A model generated the notes under the pieces. The model searched no databases, had not been told where the DNA came from, and was given only the letters and a program-made list of their open reading frames with translations. Positions 25,700-35,180 of a stretch of DNA of 64,000 nucleotides are shown here, one piece after another. The position numbers and the translations under genes were made by a program. Position 1 is the first letter of the stretch. Each line of letters starts with the position of its first letter. The DNA lies in contig NZ_JAYESJ010000001.1 in NCBI RefSeq assembly GCF_034720595.1, positions 2,630,001-2,694,000 of the forward strand, read 5' to 3'. The DNA comes from Rhizobium sp. CC-YZS058 (lineage in GTDB: Bacteria > Pseudomonadota > Alphaproteobacteria > Rhizobiales > Rhizobiaceae).

Positions 25700-26704
25700 T
25701 CAGAGGAGCGCCTCGGTAACGCGCACCGTCCCGACGGTCATGCCGTTCCAGTTCTTCATCGTCTGCGTCGCTTCGGACTGCAGCGCTTCGGCGAGTTCCG
25801 GCTCATCGGCGAAGAAGCGGGCAAGCGTGGCAGCCACCATGGCTTCGGCGGCCCGGGTGGTGCCGTCCTCGCATTTGAGCGCGATGGCGAGGCCCTGTTC
25901 GGGGATTGTCGCGCAGAAGACGCCTTCCGCCCCGGTTTTCGCGAAGATTCGGCCGGGCGCCAGCGACATCAGCCGCGTGCAGGCGCGGTTGTGACCGGCG
26001 ACATAGAAGGGCTCGGCCATGCAGGCTTCCATGAGGCGGCGCGAGGCCCGCGCGCGACCGGGCGAGATGCCCTCCCCCGTCGCCATCTTGGCGAAGCCAT
26101 GCGCCAGGCCTTTCAGCGGCACGGCATAGGTGGGAATGGCGCAGCCATCGATGCCGCAGACATCCTGCCCCAGCGTCGTGCCGGTCAGCTCGCTCATCAC
26201 GGCGCGGATCTCGCGCTGGATCGGATGGTCGTAGCCGATGTAACCGGTCGGATCCTCGCCGGCATGGCAGGCCGTGCAGACGAAGCCCGCATGCTTGCCC
26301 GAGCAATTGTTATGCAGCGCGCTCGGCCGCTCCAGCCGGCGCGCCTGATCGATCAGCACGCCTTGCGCAAAGGACCAGTGCGCCCCACATTCGAGCGTGT
26401 CGACATCGCGGCCGGCGGCGGCGAGCATGGCGGCGGCGAGCGCGGCATGCGCCTCGGTTCCATCATGCGAGGCGCAGGACAGCGCCAGTTCCTTGTCGCC
26501 GAAGCCATAGGCATCGGCCGCCCCCCCTTCAACCAGCGGCAGCGCCTGCATGGCCTTGCAGGCGGAACGCGGGAAGACCGGCGTCTCCACATCGCCCTGC
26601 GAGAAGACAACGCGGCCCCCGCCATCGACCACCACCACCACGCCGCGATGGCGGCTTTCGACGAGATTGCCGCGCGTGACTTCGACCAGAACCGGATTTG
26701 CCAT
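25700..26704 (-). CDS. class 3 (R. etli type) L-asparaginase
   Basis: Amidohydrolase of 334 residues that turns asparagine into aspartate and ammonia. It has the motifs of the R. etli inducible asparaginase ReAV: RSACKAM with Ser47 and Lys50, NNCSGKHAGF with Cys134 and Lys137, and GIDGC with Cys188. In ReAV the equivalent Cys, Lys and Cys bind zinc beside the Ser-Lys pairs. The numbering is offset by one from ReAV, so the alignment is almost gap-free. The class is unrelated to E. coli AnsB. Cytoplasmic and no signal peptide. It converges with the deoR-type gene. Confidence 0.92.
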   Translation of the reverse strand: MANPVLVEVTRGNLVESRHRGVVVVVDGGGRVVFSQGDVETPVFPRSACKAMQALPLVEGGAADAYGFGDKELALSCASHDGTEAHAALAAAMLAAAGRDVDTLECGAHWSFAQGVLIDQARRLERPSALHNNCSGKHAGFVCTACHAGEDPTGYIGYDHPIQREIRAVMSELTGTTLGQDVCGIDGCAIPTYAVPLKGLAHGFAKMATGEGISPGRARASRRLMEACMAEPFYVAGHNRACTRLMSLAPGRIFAKTGAEGVFCATIPEQGLAIALKCEDGTTRAAEAMVAATLARFFADEPELAEALQSEATQTMKNWNGMTVGTVRVTEALL

Positions 26705-26858
26705 TTTCTGCCCTCAAAGAACCCCAATCAGCCCCGCGAAGTCATCGCGGGCAGCGCCTCGTCCTACGGGCGTCGATCGCTCGCCTCTTAGACCATCGCC
26801 ACCGAAAGGCAAACCGGATCGGGCGAGACCCCGTCGCCCATCCCCGACCAGGAGTTCC

Positions 26859-27596
26859 ATGACCGTCCTTCGCCACCTCTCGATCGCCTTCCTGCTTATC
26901 TATCTCCTGCCGACGCTCGCGGCCGCCGGCGTCTGGATCGCGCGGGACCGGCCGGCGCGCTGGAGCGAGGCCAACTGGTCATCCTCCGGCCTGCTGCCGC
27001 GACCGGAGAACGACAGCGCAGCGGCGATCTACGTGCTGTCAGCCGCAACAGGCGGGCTGAAAGGTGCGGTGGCAAGCCATGCCTGGATCGTCACCAAGGC
27101 GGCGGGCGATACGGTCTACAACCGTTATGACAAGGTGGGCTGGGGCACGCCGATCCGCCGCAACATGCGCGATGCCGACGGCCTCTGGTATTCGAACCCG
27201 CCGCGGCTCGTGGTGGCGATCAAGGGCGCTGAGGCCGAGCGGCTGATTCCCGAGGTCGAGGCGGCGATCCAGTCCTATCCTTATGCAAAACCCGGCGCCT
27301 ACCGGCTCTGGCCGGGGCCGAACTCCAACACCTTCGTCGCTCATGTGCTGCGCTCGGTGCCGGAGCTTGGCGCGGTGCTGCCGCCGGACGCCGTCGGCCG
27401 CGACTATCTGCCGGAAGGTCGCCTCGTCGCGCTCGACGCGGACGGCCGGGATCTTCATGTCACGCTCTTCGGCTTGATCGGCCTCTCGGCGGGGATTCGC
27501 AGCGGTATCGAACTCCACATCCTCGGCCTCGTCGCCGGCCTCGACCTCACCAATCCCGGCATCAAGATCCCGGGTTTCGGGCGGTTGGGGGTGTGA
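26859..27596 (+). CDS. DUF3750 membrane-anchored protein
   Basis: Protein of 245 residues with one N-terminal hydrophobic segment (HLSIAFLLIYLLPTLAAAGVWIA) and a periplasmic domain. The later sequence (YPYAKPGAYRLWPGPNSNTFVAHVLRSVPEL) matches the DUF3750 family, whose function is unknown. The gene is divergent from asparaginase. ATG 26859 follows GGAG by 4 nt. An upstream frame extension is not family-like. Confidence 0.8.
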   Translation: MTVLRHLSIAFLLIYLLPTLAAAGVWIARDRPARWSEANWSSSGLLPRPENDSAAAIYVLSAATGGLKGAVASHAWIVTKAAGDTVYNRYDKVGWGTPIRRNMRDADGLWYSNPPRLVVAIKGAEAERLIPEVEAAIQSYPYAKPGAYRLWPGPNSNTFVAHVLRSVPELGAVLPPDAVGRDYLPEGRLVALDADGRDLHVTLFGLIGLSAGIRSGIELHILGLVAGLDLTNPGIKIPGFGRLGV

Positions 27597-27619
27597 GGGG
27601 TTGGAGAGGACACGCGTCT

Positions 27620-28600
27620 TCAAACGCTTTTGTAGGCAGCGTTGACCTGAGCGACCCGCCCGCCCTGTGCCTGCCGCGACAGAGTTCGGATGGTGCCATC
27701 CTGAAAGCTGATCTTGAGTGCGGTGTCGTCAGTGAACTTGATTCGGATCGAGTCCCCTTTCGTCCCGGCAAACCGAATCGTGGCCTCGTCGCCGTTCATC
27801 TCAATGGTTGCGTCTGACTCGTTGATTTCGCAGAGCGCCAACGTGTTTTCTCCATTCTTGGCTTCGATGGCCTCTCGGGACTCCGCTCCAACGGTAATCG
27901 TGTCCCGCCCATCCCCACGCCGGTAGATCACAGTCGACTGAATTGCGTTCGTCAGATCGATATCGTCATCTCCTTCGTCGCCGGAAAGCCGGTTGCCTTT
28001 GCCCCGCCCAAAAAGTTGATCGTTGCCGACACCGCCGTAGACAGTACTGCCACTCCCGGCTTCCATCGTGTCGTCGCCTTCCTCACCATAACCGGTCCCG
28101 CCGTAATAGGCGGACACCAGGTCGTAGCCCTTCCCTCCATGCCCTTCCCCGCCGTTCAGGATCTTGACTTCATCATTCCCTGCTCCGCCGAACAGATAGG
28201 AGTTCGAACCACAAAGGTAATCCTCTCCCGCACCGCCATAGGCTGCCCCGCCCTCCCTGAGGGTGATAACGTCATTGCCTTCGCCGCCGTCAACGATTGA
28301 GTCTTCGTCGGCATTGACCCAGTCGTCGCCAGAGGTCGCGGAAACCGCACTGTGCCGCCCGGTGAAATAGGCTCGTCCATTCGTACCGATGGCTGTACTG
28401 CGTATGACGCCATCCGGAAGCCAGAGACCGCCTTTCGGCCCTCCACCAAATTCTGCAATAATAGCGCGAGCAAGTCGCGTGTTGGCCGACATCACGTCGG
28501 CTTTTCGCTGCGCCGTGACGGCATCATAGCGGAGGATTGCAAGCGCTGCCGCTTTTCCGGACGAGGCAGTCAGTGAGACCGAGACCATCCTATGCTCCAT
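27620..28600 (-). CDS. RTX calcium-binding repeat protein
   Basis: Protein of 326 residues with degenerate RTX nonapeptides (GGxGxDxxx) around residues 110-230: GGEGNDVIT, GGAGEDYLC, GGAGNDEVK, GGVGNDQLF, GDEGDDDID. Such repeats bind Ca2+ and are secreted by type I systems using a C-terminal signal. The N-terminus (ADVMSANTRLARAIIAEFGG) is not recognised. No secretion genes are in the window. Its upstream region is AT-rich and carries an inverted repeat AAAATTA-N8-TAATTTT at 28646-28667. The function is unknown. Confidence 0.75.
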   Translation of the reverse strand: MEHRMVSVSLTASSGKAAALAILRYDAVTAQRKADVMSANTRLARAIIAEFGGGPKGGLWLPDGVIRSTAIGTNGRAYFTGRHSAVSATSGDDWVNADEDSIVDGGEGNDVITLREGGAAYGGAGEDYLCGSNSYLFGGAGNDEVKILNGGEGHGGKGYDLVSAYYGGTGYGEEGDDTMEAGSGSTVYGGVGNDQLFGRGKGNRLSGDEGDDDIDLTNAIQSTVIYRRGDGRDTITVGAESREAIEAKNGENTLALCEINESDATIEMNGDEATIRFAGTKGDSIRIKFTDDTALKISFQDGTIRTLSRQAQGGRVAQVNAAYKSV

Positions 28601-28832
28601 CGTTCGCGGACTGCATCAGGCAGTCATTTTCGTTACGACTACAATAAAATTAGAATCTTTTAATTTTCTAAATGATTTTGCCTAGAGCTGATGAGCCTGG
28701 TAAGATTGGCCGTGGTTGCCCGTCATGCTACGACTGCAGAGAGAGCACTCACAAGATAGTTTACGCAGCCCGTTCGACCCAGGCCGTCTTCATCGCAGCA
28801 ATGCGCCCCAATTCTTAAGCCACGATCCCGCC

Positions 28833-29060
28833 ATGACCGCTCTGCTCGACTACGCCATGGAAACCGCCCGCACCCTGCCGCTGGAAAAGCAGGATGAGAT
28901 TGCGCGGATGATGCTTGCTTATGCGGGGGATGGCGAAGACGCCATTCATCTCACTCCCGACGAAGTCGCCGATCTCTTCGACGCACGGTCCGAGATGGAG
29001 CGGGGTGAATTCGCCACAGCTGCAGAGGTGGAAGCCGTCCTTTCCAGGTACCGCCGTTGA
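28833..29060 (+). CDS. antitoxin of a ParD/RelB-like TA pair
   Basis: 75 residues, acidic and helical (MTALLDYAMETARTLPLEKQDEIARMMLAYAG... ERGEFATAAEVEAVLSRYRR), as in the small antitoxins that pair with ParE-type toxins. The C-terminal half is likely the toxin-binding part. The stop overlaps the toxin start by 4 nt (TTGA), a typical coupled arrangement. The toxin reading frame behind it is broken, so this antitoxin may have no active partner. The ATG at 28833 begins the helical domain; the frame extends upstream to 28716 without support. Confidence 0.7.
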   Translation: MTALLDYAMETARTLPLEKQDEIARMMLAYAGDGEDAIHLTPDEVADLFDARSEMERGEFATAAEVEAVLSRYRR

Positions 29061-29355
29061 AGCTTCGCGTCCAGAAGCGCGCTCTTCAGCAGATCGATAC
29101 AGTCTTGTCGCACATCGCCGCGAACTCGCCTCAAGGCGCTGCAAATGTTAAGCGCGACCGAGGGACGTACTCCTGCGCTTGCAAGCGCATCCCTTTTCCG
29201 GTCGTCAAACGTCGATCGCCAATGTCCGGCGAGCCTATTTAGCGCCATTCCCGTATCACATCGATTATTTCATCGGACACGACGAAGTTGTCATCCAGCG
29301 TTTTCGGCACGCGGCACGCAAGCCGTTGAAAAGGGCTTCGACAAGCACCGTTTGA
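29057..29355 (+). pseudogene. frameshifted ParE-type toxin
   Basis: The TTG at 29057 starts MKLRVQKRALQQIDTVLSHIAANSPQGAANVK, a classic ParE/RelE N-terminus. The frame then turns to non-family sequence and ends at 29242. From about 29152, the +1-shifted frame reads VLLRLQAHPFSGRQTSIANVRRAYLAPFPYHIDYF and ends RFRHAARKPL, the normal ParE C-terminus, stopping at 29355. A single missing base near 29149-29152 explains the break; adding one G there would restore about 99 residues. It could be a real mutation or a sequencing error. If real, the toxin is dead and only the antitoxin is intact. Confidence 0.75.
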
Positions 29356-29381
29356 AACCGCCTTGCCGCCATCCACGCACG

Positions 29382-29407
29382 AAAAAGGGCCGCTTGCGCG
29401 ACCCTTT
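29382..29407 (-). terminator. Rho-independent terminator of the small transcript
   Basis: Minus strand: AAAGGG(T)CGC pairs with GCG(G)CCCTTT around a 4-nt loop (one mismatch), followed by TTTTT. It terminates the small transcript candidate that begins near 29576, and possibly the quinone oxidoreductase message. Confidence 0.7.
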
Positions 29408-29470
29408 CCACGAAATCCGGCCTCGTGAGGCCCGGAGCGGCTGCTGGCACGCTCCGCAGAAACGGAAGGC

Positions 29471-29545
29471 TCAGAGCGAGGGCTGCCTCCCCTGCGCCGC
29501 CACGCTTCCCAAGTCCGTCACGAGCACCGTAATCTCATTAGACAT
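29471..29545 (-). CDS. candidate 24-residue small protein
   Basis: MSNEITVLVTDLGSVAAQGR and four further residues, start ATG at 29545. The ribosome site AAGGAAGGTGAT, 4-5 nt before the ATG, is one of the best in the window. It lies inside the structured transcript candidate. Its coding nature is uncertain; no homology can be judged. Confidence 0.35.
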   Translation of the reverse strand: MSNEITVLVTDLGSVAAQGRQPSL

Positions 29546-29632
29546 AGGATCACCTTCCTTTCTCTTCGTTGAACATGAGACGAATATGAGCGCGTCTTTC
29601 CTCGATTGCAAGGGCCGGGACATGGCGAAATG

Positions 29633-30631
29633 TCACAGGGTCAGGATGATCTTGCCGATGTGCTGGCCGTCCTCCATCAGGCGATGGGCCTCGGCGACAT
29701 TGGCAAAGGGTAGCACCGCGTGGATCACCGGAGAGACGGTCCCCTCCTCGAGCAGCGGCCAGACGTCCTCCAGAAGATCGTCGCGGATCGCCTCCTTCTC
29801 GACCGCCGTGCGCGGGCGCAGCGCCGAGCCCATGACCCGCAGCCGCTTGGTCATGATGGGCACCAGCGAGACATCGGACAGCGTCGCGCCGCCGGAAAAG
29901 GCGATCATCGCCAGCCGGCCGTCGCGGGCAAGGCTGTCGAGATTGCGGGCGAAATAGGGAGCGCCGACCATGTCGAGGATCACATCGACGCCGCGCCCCT
30001 CGGTCTCCGCCTTCAGCACGGCCGAGAAATCCTCCTCGCGGTAGTTGATGGCCCTGCGGGCCCCGAGCGTTTCGCAGGCCTTGCACTTCTCGGCGCTGCC
30101 GGCCGTGGCGAAGACCTGGGCACCGAAGGCGCCGGCGAGCTGGATTGCCGTGGTGCCGATGCCGCTCGTCCCGCCATGAACGAGGAAGGATTCCCCTTCC
30201 ACCAGGTCCGCCATCTGGAAAACATTGGCCCAGACGGTGAAGAAGGTTTCCGGCAGGGCGGCGGCGCGGGTGGCGTCATAGGTTTTCGGCCAGGGCAGCG
30301 CCTGGCTTGCCGGCACGGCGCAATACTCGGCATAGCCGCCGCCGTTGGCGAGCGCGGTCACCTTGTCGCCGAGCGCGAAGCCTTCGACGCCCTCGCCGAT
30401 GGCCACCACCTCGCCGGCCACTTCGAGACCCATGAACGGGCTTGCGCCTTCGGGCGGCGGATATTTTCCCTGGCGCTGCATCACGTCGGGGCGGTTGATG
30501 CCGGCGGCTTCGACGCGCAGCAGCAGATGGCCGGGCTTCAACTCGGGCAAGGGTCCGCGGGCGATCGTCATCGCCTCCGGTCCGCCGGGCTTTGAAAGAT
30601 CGACGTAATTCATGTCATGCGGCAGGGTCAT
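29633..30631 (-). CDS. zinc-less quinone oxidoreductase (PIG3/Qor type)
   Basis: NAD(P)H-dependent medium-chain dehydrogenase/reductase of 332 residues. The N-terminal GroES-like half has [20 protein letters not shown] (a hallmark of the PIG3 branch) and the Rossmann half has [29 protein letters not shown] as cofactor loop. Zinc ligands of alcohol dehydrogenases are absent. It reduces quinones or enones. The start ATG at 30631 follows a good family alignment. The small transcript candidate lies just downstream on the same strand. Confidence 0.9.
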   Translation of the reverse strand: MTLPHDMNYVDLSKPGGPEAMTIARGPLPELKPGHLLLRVEAAGINRPDVMQRQGKYPPPEGASPFMGLEVAGEVVAIGEGVEGFALGDKVTALANGGGYAEYCAVPASQALPWPKTYDATRAAALPETFFTVWANVFQMADLVEGESFLVHGGTSGIGTTAIQLAGAFGAQVFATAGSAEKCKACETLGARRAINYREEDFSAVLKAETEGRGVDVILDMVGAPYFARNLDSLARDGRLAMIAFSGGATLSDVSLVPIMTKRLRVMGSALRPRTAVEKEAIRDDLLEDVWPLLEEGTVSPVIHAVLPFANVAEAHRLMEDGQHIGKIILTL

Positions 30632-30785
30632 GATGGGTCCTCTGATCTGGCCTGCCCTCTATCTACCGCCACCCTCGACATTGACAATGCGACACCACCC
30701 CAGACGCAGGCCCGCGATCGAGAGCCGCGCAGCAGGCTTAGGCGCACGCGACATCAGACAGCGCAGGCAGAGGGGCTGTCGGTGG

Positions 30786-30805
30786 TTGATTGAGGCATCA
30801 ATCAA
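30786..30805. promoter_or_regulatory. BetI operator
   Basis: Inverted repeat TTGATTG-AGGCAT-CAATCAA about 60 nt upstream of betI. In rhizobia BetI represses the betICBA operon at such a dyad and choline relieves the repression; the match in position is strong, the sequence match is from memory. Confidence 0.7.
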
Positions 30806-30862
30806 GAATAGCCTTCCCGCTCGGCGGGAGGGTTCCCGGAGGTTCTTGGAGGCAGGAGTGAG

Positions 30863-31477
30863 ATGCCGAAGCTTGGCATGGAGCCGGTGCGCCGCAAGGC
30901 GCTGGTCGATGCGGCCCTGAGCGCCATCGGCGACCAGGGCACGCTGACCGTGACCATGTCGGACATCGCCCGGCGCGCCGGCGTGTCGCCTGCCCTCGCG
31001 CATCATTATTTCGGCAGCAAGGAAGAACTGCTGATCGCCACCATCCGCTCGCTGCTCTCCGATCTGCGGCGCGATGCGATCGAGGCGTTGCGTGCGGCGC
31101 CATCGCCGCGCGCCCGGGTTTCGGCGCTGATCCGCGTCAGTTTCCAGGCCGGCCAGTTCGCGCCGGAAACGGTGGCCGCCTGGCTCGCCTTCTATTCGCA
31201 GGCCCAGAAGTCGGACTCCATGCGGCATCTCCTCGTGCTCTATGCCCGCCGGCTGCATTCGAACCTCGTCGTCAGTCTCGCCGCGCTCTGCCCGCCGGAG
31301 GTGGCGCGCAGCATCGCCGATGGTGCTGCGGCGCTGATCGACGGGCTCTATCTGCGCCGGGCGCTTGCCGCGGCGCCGCTTTCCCGGGAGCGCTCGATCG
31401 CGCTCACCGAAGCCTATGTGGATGCCGCGCTGGCCCGCGCCGGCATTGAAATGCCAGCCGAAGGACGAGACGCGTGA
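30863..31477 (+). CDS. betI: TetR-family choline-sensing repressor BetI
   Basis: 204 residues with the TetR helix-turn-helix (VRRKALVDAALSAIGDQGTLTVTMSDIARRAGVSPALAHHYFGSKEELL) and a BetI C-terminal domain (AWLAFYSQAQKSDSMRHL). It represses the operon unless choline or betaine aldehyde is present. The betC start overlaps its stop by 4 nt (GTGA), so betI and betC are coupled. Confidence 0.93.
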   Translation: MPKLGMEPVRRKALVDAALSAIGDQGTLTVTMSDIARRAGVSPALAHHYFGSKEELLIATIRSLLSDLRRDAIEALRAAPSPRARVSALIRVSFQAGQFAPETVAAWLAFYSQAQKSDSMRHLLVLYARRLHSNLVVSLAALCPPEVARSIADGAAALIDGLYLRRALAAAPLSRERSIALTEAYVDAALARAGIEMPAEGRDA

Positions 31478-33006
31478 GTGCCGAGAGACCGAATATCCTG
31501 ATCATCATGGTCGACCAGCTGAACGGGACATTGTTTCCCGATGGCCCGGCGGAATTCCTGCATGCGCCGCATCTGAAAAGCCTCGCCCGCCGCTCGGCCC
31601 GGTTCGTCAACAATTACACCGCTTCGCCGCTCTGCGCGCCGGCACGCGCCTCCTTCATGGCCGGGCAATTGCCGAGCCGCACCGGCGTCTATGATAATGC
31701 CGCCGAATATGTCTCATCGATCCCGACCTTCGCCCATCATCTGCGCCGCGCCGGCTATTACACGGCGCTCTCCGGCAAGATGCATTTCGTCGGGCCGGAT
31801 CAGCTGCACGGGTTCGAGGAGCGGCTGACGACCGATATCTACCCCGCCGATTTCGGCTGGACGCCGGATTACCGCAAGCCCGGCGAGCGGATCGACTGGT
31901 GGTACCACAATCTCGGCTCGGTTACCGGCGCAGGCGTTGCCGAGATCACCAACCAGATGGAATATGACGACGAGGTTGCCTTCCTCGCCGAACAGAAGCT
32001 CTATCAGCTGGCCCGCGACAGCGAGGACGAAACCCGTCGTCCCTGGTGCCTCACCGCCTCCTTCACCCATCCGCACGACCCCTATGTGGCGCGCCGGAAA
32101 TATTGGGATCTCTACGCGGACTGTGACGAACTCTTGCCGAAGATCGGCATGCTCGCGAACCAGGACCCGCATTCCGAACGCATCATCCACTCCTGCGACT
32201 ACAAGAACTTCGATGTGCGCGAGGAGGACATCCGCCGCTCGCGCCGCGCCTATTTCGCCAATATCAGCTATCTCGACGACAAGGTCGGCAGCCTGATCGA
32301 CGTGCTTGCGCGCACCCGCATGCTGGACGACACGATCATCCTCTTCTGCTCCGACCATGGCGACATGCTGGGCGAGCGGGGCCTCTGGTTCAAGATGAAC
32401 TTCTTCGAAGGCTCGGCCCGCGTGCCGCTGATGATCGCCGGCCCCGGCATCACTCCTGGCCTGCACGCGGCACCGGTTTCCAATCTCGATATCTGCCCGA
32501 CGCTCTGCGAGCTCGCCGGCATCTCGATTGCGGACATCATGCCCTGGACCGATGGCGAAAGCCTGCGGCCGGTCATCGACGGTGCCGGCCGCACCACGCC
32601 GGTGCTGATGGAATATGCCGCGGAAGGATCCTACGCGCCGCTTGTGGCGATCCGCGAGGGCAAGTGGAAATATGTCCACTGCGCGCTCGACCCCGACATG
32701 CTCTTCGATCTCGAGGCTGACCCGCTGGAACAGGTGAACCTCGCCGAGAACCCGCCGGATGCGGCCACCGCCGCGACGCTGGAGGCCTTTCGCCAGATGC
32801 GCGAGGCACGCTGGGACATGGCCGCCTTCGACGCGGCCGTGCGGGAAAGCCAGGCCCGACGCTGGATCGTCTACGAGGCGCTGCGCAACGGCGCCTATTA
32901 CCCCTGGGACCACCAGCCGCTGCGCGATGCCTCCGAGCGCTACATGCGCAACCATATGAACCTCGACACGCTCGAGCAATCCAAACGCTTTCCGCGGGGA
33001 GAATGA
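31474..33006 (+). CDS. betC: choline-sulfatase
   Basis: Hydrolyses choline-O-sulfate to choline and sulfate, 510 residues. Cys54 in LCAPARAS is the residue changed to formylglycine in the sulfatase signature C-x-P-x-R. The metal-binding MVDQLNG (residues 12-18) and [13 protein letters not shown] late in the sequence bind Ca2+. The C-terminal extension ([17 protein letters not shown]) is normal for BetC, which is a hallmark of Sinorhizobium and Agrobacterium. The start is GTG. It is coupled to betI and followed by betB 4 nt later. Cytoplasmic. Confidence 0.95.
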   Translation: MSAERPNILIIMVDQLNGTLFPDGPAEFLHAPHLKSLARRSARFVNNYTASPLCAPARASFMAGQLPSRTGVYDNAAEYVSSIPTFAHHLRRAGYYTALSGKMHFVGPDQLHGFEERLTTDIYPADFGWTPDYRKPGERIDWWYHNLGSVTGAGVAEITNQMEYDDEVAFLAEQKLYQLARDSEDETRRPWCLTASFTHPHDPYVARRKYWDLYADCDELLPKIGMLANQDPHSERIIHSCDYKNFDVREEDIRRSRRAYFANISYLDDKVGSLIDVLARTRMLDDTIILFCSDHGDMLGERGLWFKMNFFEGSARVPLMIAGPGITPGLHAAPVSNLDICPTLCELAGISIADIMPWTDGESLRPVIDGAGRTTPVLMEYAAEGSYAPLVAIREGKWKYVHCALDPDMLFDLEADPLEQVNLAENPPDAATAATLEAFRQMREARWDMAAFDAAVRESQARRWIVYEALRNGAYYPWDHQPLRDASERYMRNHMNLDTLEQSKRFPRGE

Positions 33007-33010
33007 GACC

Positions 33011-34474
33011 ATGAGAGCGCAACCGAAAGCCTCGCATTTCATCGACGGCGCCTATGTCGAGGATACGGCCGGCACGCCCTTCGACAGCGTCTACCCTGCA
33101 ACCGGCGAGGTGATCGCCAAGCTCCATGCCGCGACGCCCGCGATCCTCGAGCAGGCCGTGGCCGCGGCCAAGCGGGCGCAGAAGGAATGGGCGGCCCTGA
33201 GCCCCACGGCGCGCGGCCGGGTGCTGAAGAAGGCGGCCGAGATCATGCGGGCGCGCAACCGGGAACTTTCCGAACTCGAAACGCTCGACACCGGCAAGCC
33301 GATCCAGGAGACGATCGTCGCCGATCCGACCTCGGGGGCCGACAGTTTCGAGTTCTTCGGCGGCGTGATCGCGGCGGGGATGAATGGCAGCCATATCCCG
33401 CTCGGCGGCGACTTCGCCTATACCAAGCGCGTGCCACTCGGCGTCTGCGTCGGCATCGGCGCCTGGAACTATCCCCAGCAGATCGCCTGCTGGAAGGGCG
33501 CGCCGGCGCTGGCCGCCGGCAATGCCATGATCTTCAAGCCCTCGGAGATGACCCCTCTCGGCGCGCTGAAGATCGCCGAAATCCTGATGGAAGCCGGGGC
33601 ACCGAAGGGGCTCTACAACGTCATCCAGGGCGACCGCGAGACCGGGCCGCTGCTCGTCAACCATCCCGACGTCGCCAAGGTGTCCCTGACCGGCTCGGTG
33701 CCGACGGGGCGCAAGGTGGCGGCGGCGGCCGCCGGTCAGCTCAAGCATGTCACCATGGAACTCGGCGGCAAGTCGCCGCTGATCGTCTTCGAGGATGCGG
33801 ATCTCGACGACGCCGTCTCCGGCGCCATGCTCGGCAATTTCTATTCGACCGGCCAGGTCTGCTCCAACGGCACCCGCGTCTTCGTGCAATCCTCGTTGAA
33901 GAGCGAATTCCTGGAAAGGCTGAAGGCGCGGACCGAGGTGATCCGCATCGGCGATCCGCTGGACGAGGACACCCAGCTCGGGCCCATGGTTTCGAAAGCC
34001 CAGCGCGACAAGGTGCTCGGCTATATCGAAGCCGGAACGGCGGAGGGCGCGCGGCTCGTTACCGGCGGCACCATTCCCAACGATGTCTCGGGCGACGGCT
34101 TCTACATCCAGCCGACCGTGTTCGCCGATGTCACGGACGGCATGACGATCGCGCGGGAAGAAATTTTCGGCCCGGTCATGTGCGTGCTCGATTTCGAGCG
34201 GGAGGACGAGGTGATCGCCCGCGCCAATGCGACCGAATTCGGCCTGTCGGCCGGTGTCTTCACCGCCGACATGAAGCGCGCCCACCGTGTCGTCGACCAG
34301 TTGGAGGCCGGCACGCTGTGGATCAACACCTACAATCTCTGCCCGGTCGAAATCCCCTTCGGCGGCTCCAAGCAATCCGGCTTCGGCCGCGAAAACTCGC
34401 TCGCCGCGCTGGAGCATTATTCCGAACTCAAGACCGTCTATGTCGGCATGGGCAAGGTCGAGGCGCCCTATTGA
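33011..34474 (+). CDS. betB: betaine aldehyde dehydrogenase
   Basis: NAD+-dependent aldehyde dehydrogenase of 487 residues making glycine betaine from betaine aldehyde. Catalytic Cys ([15 protein letters not shown], near 284) and Glu ([12 protein letters not shown], near 249) are present, with the NAD-binding [18 protein letters not shown]. The C-terminus [23 protein letters not shown] is the BetB signature. Its 3' end overlaps by 7 nt the 3' end of an antitoxin gene on the opposite strand. In other rhizobia betA follows directly; here a toxin-antitoxin pair lies between. Confidence 0.95.
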   Translation: MRAQPKASHFIDGAYVEDTAGTPFDSVYPATGEVIAKLHAATPAILEQAVAAAKRAQKEWAALSPTARGRVLKKAAEIMRARNRELSELETLDTGKPIQETIVADPTSGADSFEFFGGVIAAGMNGSHIPLGGDFAYTKRVPLGVCVGIGAWNYPQQIACWKGAPALAAGNAMIFKPSEMTPLGALKIAEILMEAGAPKGLYNVIQGDRETGPLLVNHPDVAKVSLTGSVPTGRKVAAAAAGQLKHVTMELGGKSPLIVFEDADLDDAVSGAMLGNFYSTGQVCSNGTRVFVQSSLKSEFLERLKARTEVIRIGDPLDEDTQLGPMVSKAQRDKVLGYIEAGTAEGARLVTGGTIPNDVSGDGFYIQPTVFADVTDGMTIAREEIFGPVMCVLDFEREDEVIARANATEFGLSAGVFTADMKRAHRVVDQLEAGTLWINTYNLCPVEIPFGGSKQSGFGRENSLAALEHYSELKTVYVGMGKVEAPY

Positions 34475-34842
34475 TGGTCGTCGCCCACAGCCTCCACGAC
34501 GAGATCATCGAGATCGACCCGCAGCGCCTTGGCGATGCGGGCGAGCACATCGACCGATCCGGTCTTCTTGCCAGCCTCGATCTCCGAGAGGTAGGGCTGC
34601 GAGATGCCAGCGGAAGCTGCGAGTTCAGATGCCGTGAGGCCGCGATAGTTTCGATAGGTACGGATACGGCTGTCGGTATTGATCAGTTCGACAATGAGCT
34701 CGTGTGGCCAGGTTTCCTCGCCAGCCGCGATGCGTGCGGCGATGACATCAGCCTCCATACCGTCGACCAAGTCCTGATAATCTTCCTCACTGAGGAGAAC
34801 ATACGCCTTGCCGTCGATGATCAGGCGCTGGATATCGCCCAT
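34468..34842 (-). CDS. XRE-family antitoxin of a RelE/HigB-type TA pair
   Basis: 124-residue antitoxin. Residues 1-55 ([32 protein letters not shown]) are of the StbD/RelB kind and residues 60-115 form a helix-turn-helix ([51 protein letters not shown]). It should neutralise the toxin and repress the pair. It lies antisense to the bet operon and its stop codon is read from betB sequence. A 6-nt gap separates it from the toxin. Confidence 0.88.
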   Translation of the reverse strand: MGDIQRLIIDGKAYVLLSEEDYQDLVDGMEADVIAARIAAGEETWPHELIVELINTDSRIRTYRNYRGLTASELAASAGISQPYLSEIEAGKKTGSVDVLARIAKALRVDLDDLVVEAVGDDHQ

Positions 34843-34848
34843 GTCGAT

Positions 34849-35094
34849 CTACTCCTTGTAAATCCCGCCGCGCGGTCCGACGCTGATGATATGAATGACA
34901 ACACCGAGATCGTCGAGAATGACACGATCTTGGCCAACACGAAGACGAAAATAGCCCTTCGCTTGCATCTTACGGATATCGACCGTCCCGCCACTGGCAT
35001 AGGCCTCAATCTTCGCAATGATTGCGGCCTGCCGCTTGGGTTGCATTCGCGCCAAGCTCTTTTTGGCTTCTCGCGAATAGATGATCCGCCTCAC
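34849..35094 (-). CDS. RelE/ParE-family toxin
   Basis: 81 residues: MRRIIYSREAKKSLARMQPKRQAAIIAKIEAYASGG...RKMQAKGYFRLRVGQDRVILDDLGVVIHIISVGPRGGIYKE, with the RelE/StbE fold and its catalytic-region residues (RLRVGQDRVI, VGPRGGIYK). It is the first gene of the pair (toxin before antitoxin, the HigB/RelE reverse order) and is transcribed away from betA. It probably cleaves mRNA at the ribosome; no activity is shown. The insertion point between betB and betA is unusual. Confidence 0.86.
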   Translation of the reverse strand: MRRIIYSREAKKSLARMQPKRQAAIIAKIEAYASGGTVDIRKMQAKGYFRLRVGQDRVILDDLGVVIHIISVGPRGGIYKE

Positions 35095-35180
35095 CAGTCA
35101 CCTATAGCTCATAGCGATAAGACAGGCAATTTGGTCCCAAACGCCCGGCCCCTCCATTAGCACGTTGGAAAATAAAGTCT

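Larger units (their letters stand above)
29382..29576 (-). ncRNA. candidate structured small transcript
   Basis: On the minus strand a promoter (TTGCAA at 29611-29606, 17-nt spacer, CATATT at 29588-29583) would start a transcript near 29576. Within it are two compact hairpins: perfect 7-bp arms CGCTCCG/CGGAGCG (29433-29439 with 29450-29456) and a 6-bp arm pair GGCCTC/GAGGCC (29419-29432), then the terminator. It also contains the 24-codon ORF. It may be a small RNA, a small mRNA, or both. Confidence 0.45.

Noticed and set aside
31714..34417. Two long minus-strand frames (about 440 and 610 codons) under betC and betB
   Set aside because: Antisense shadows of genes with clear catalytic motifs.
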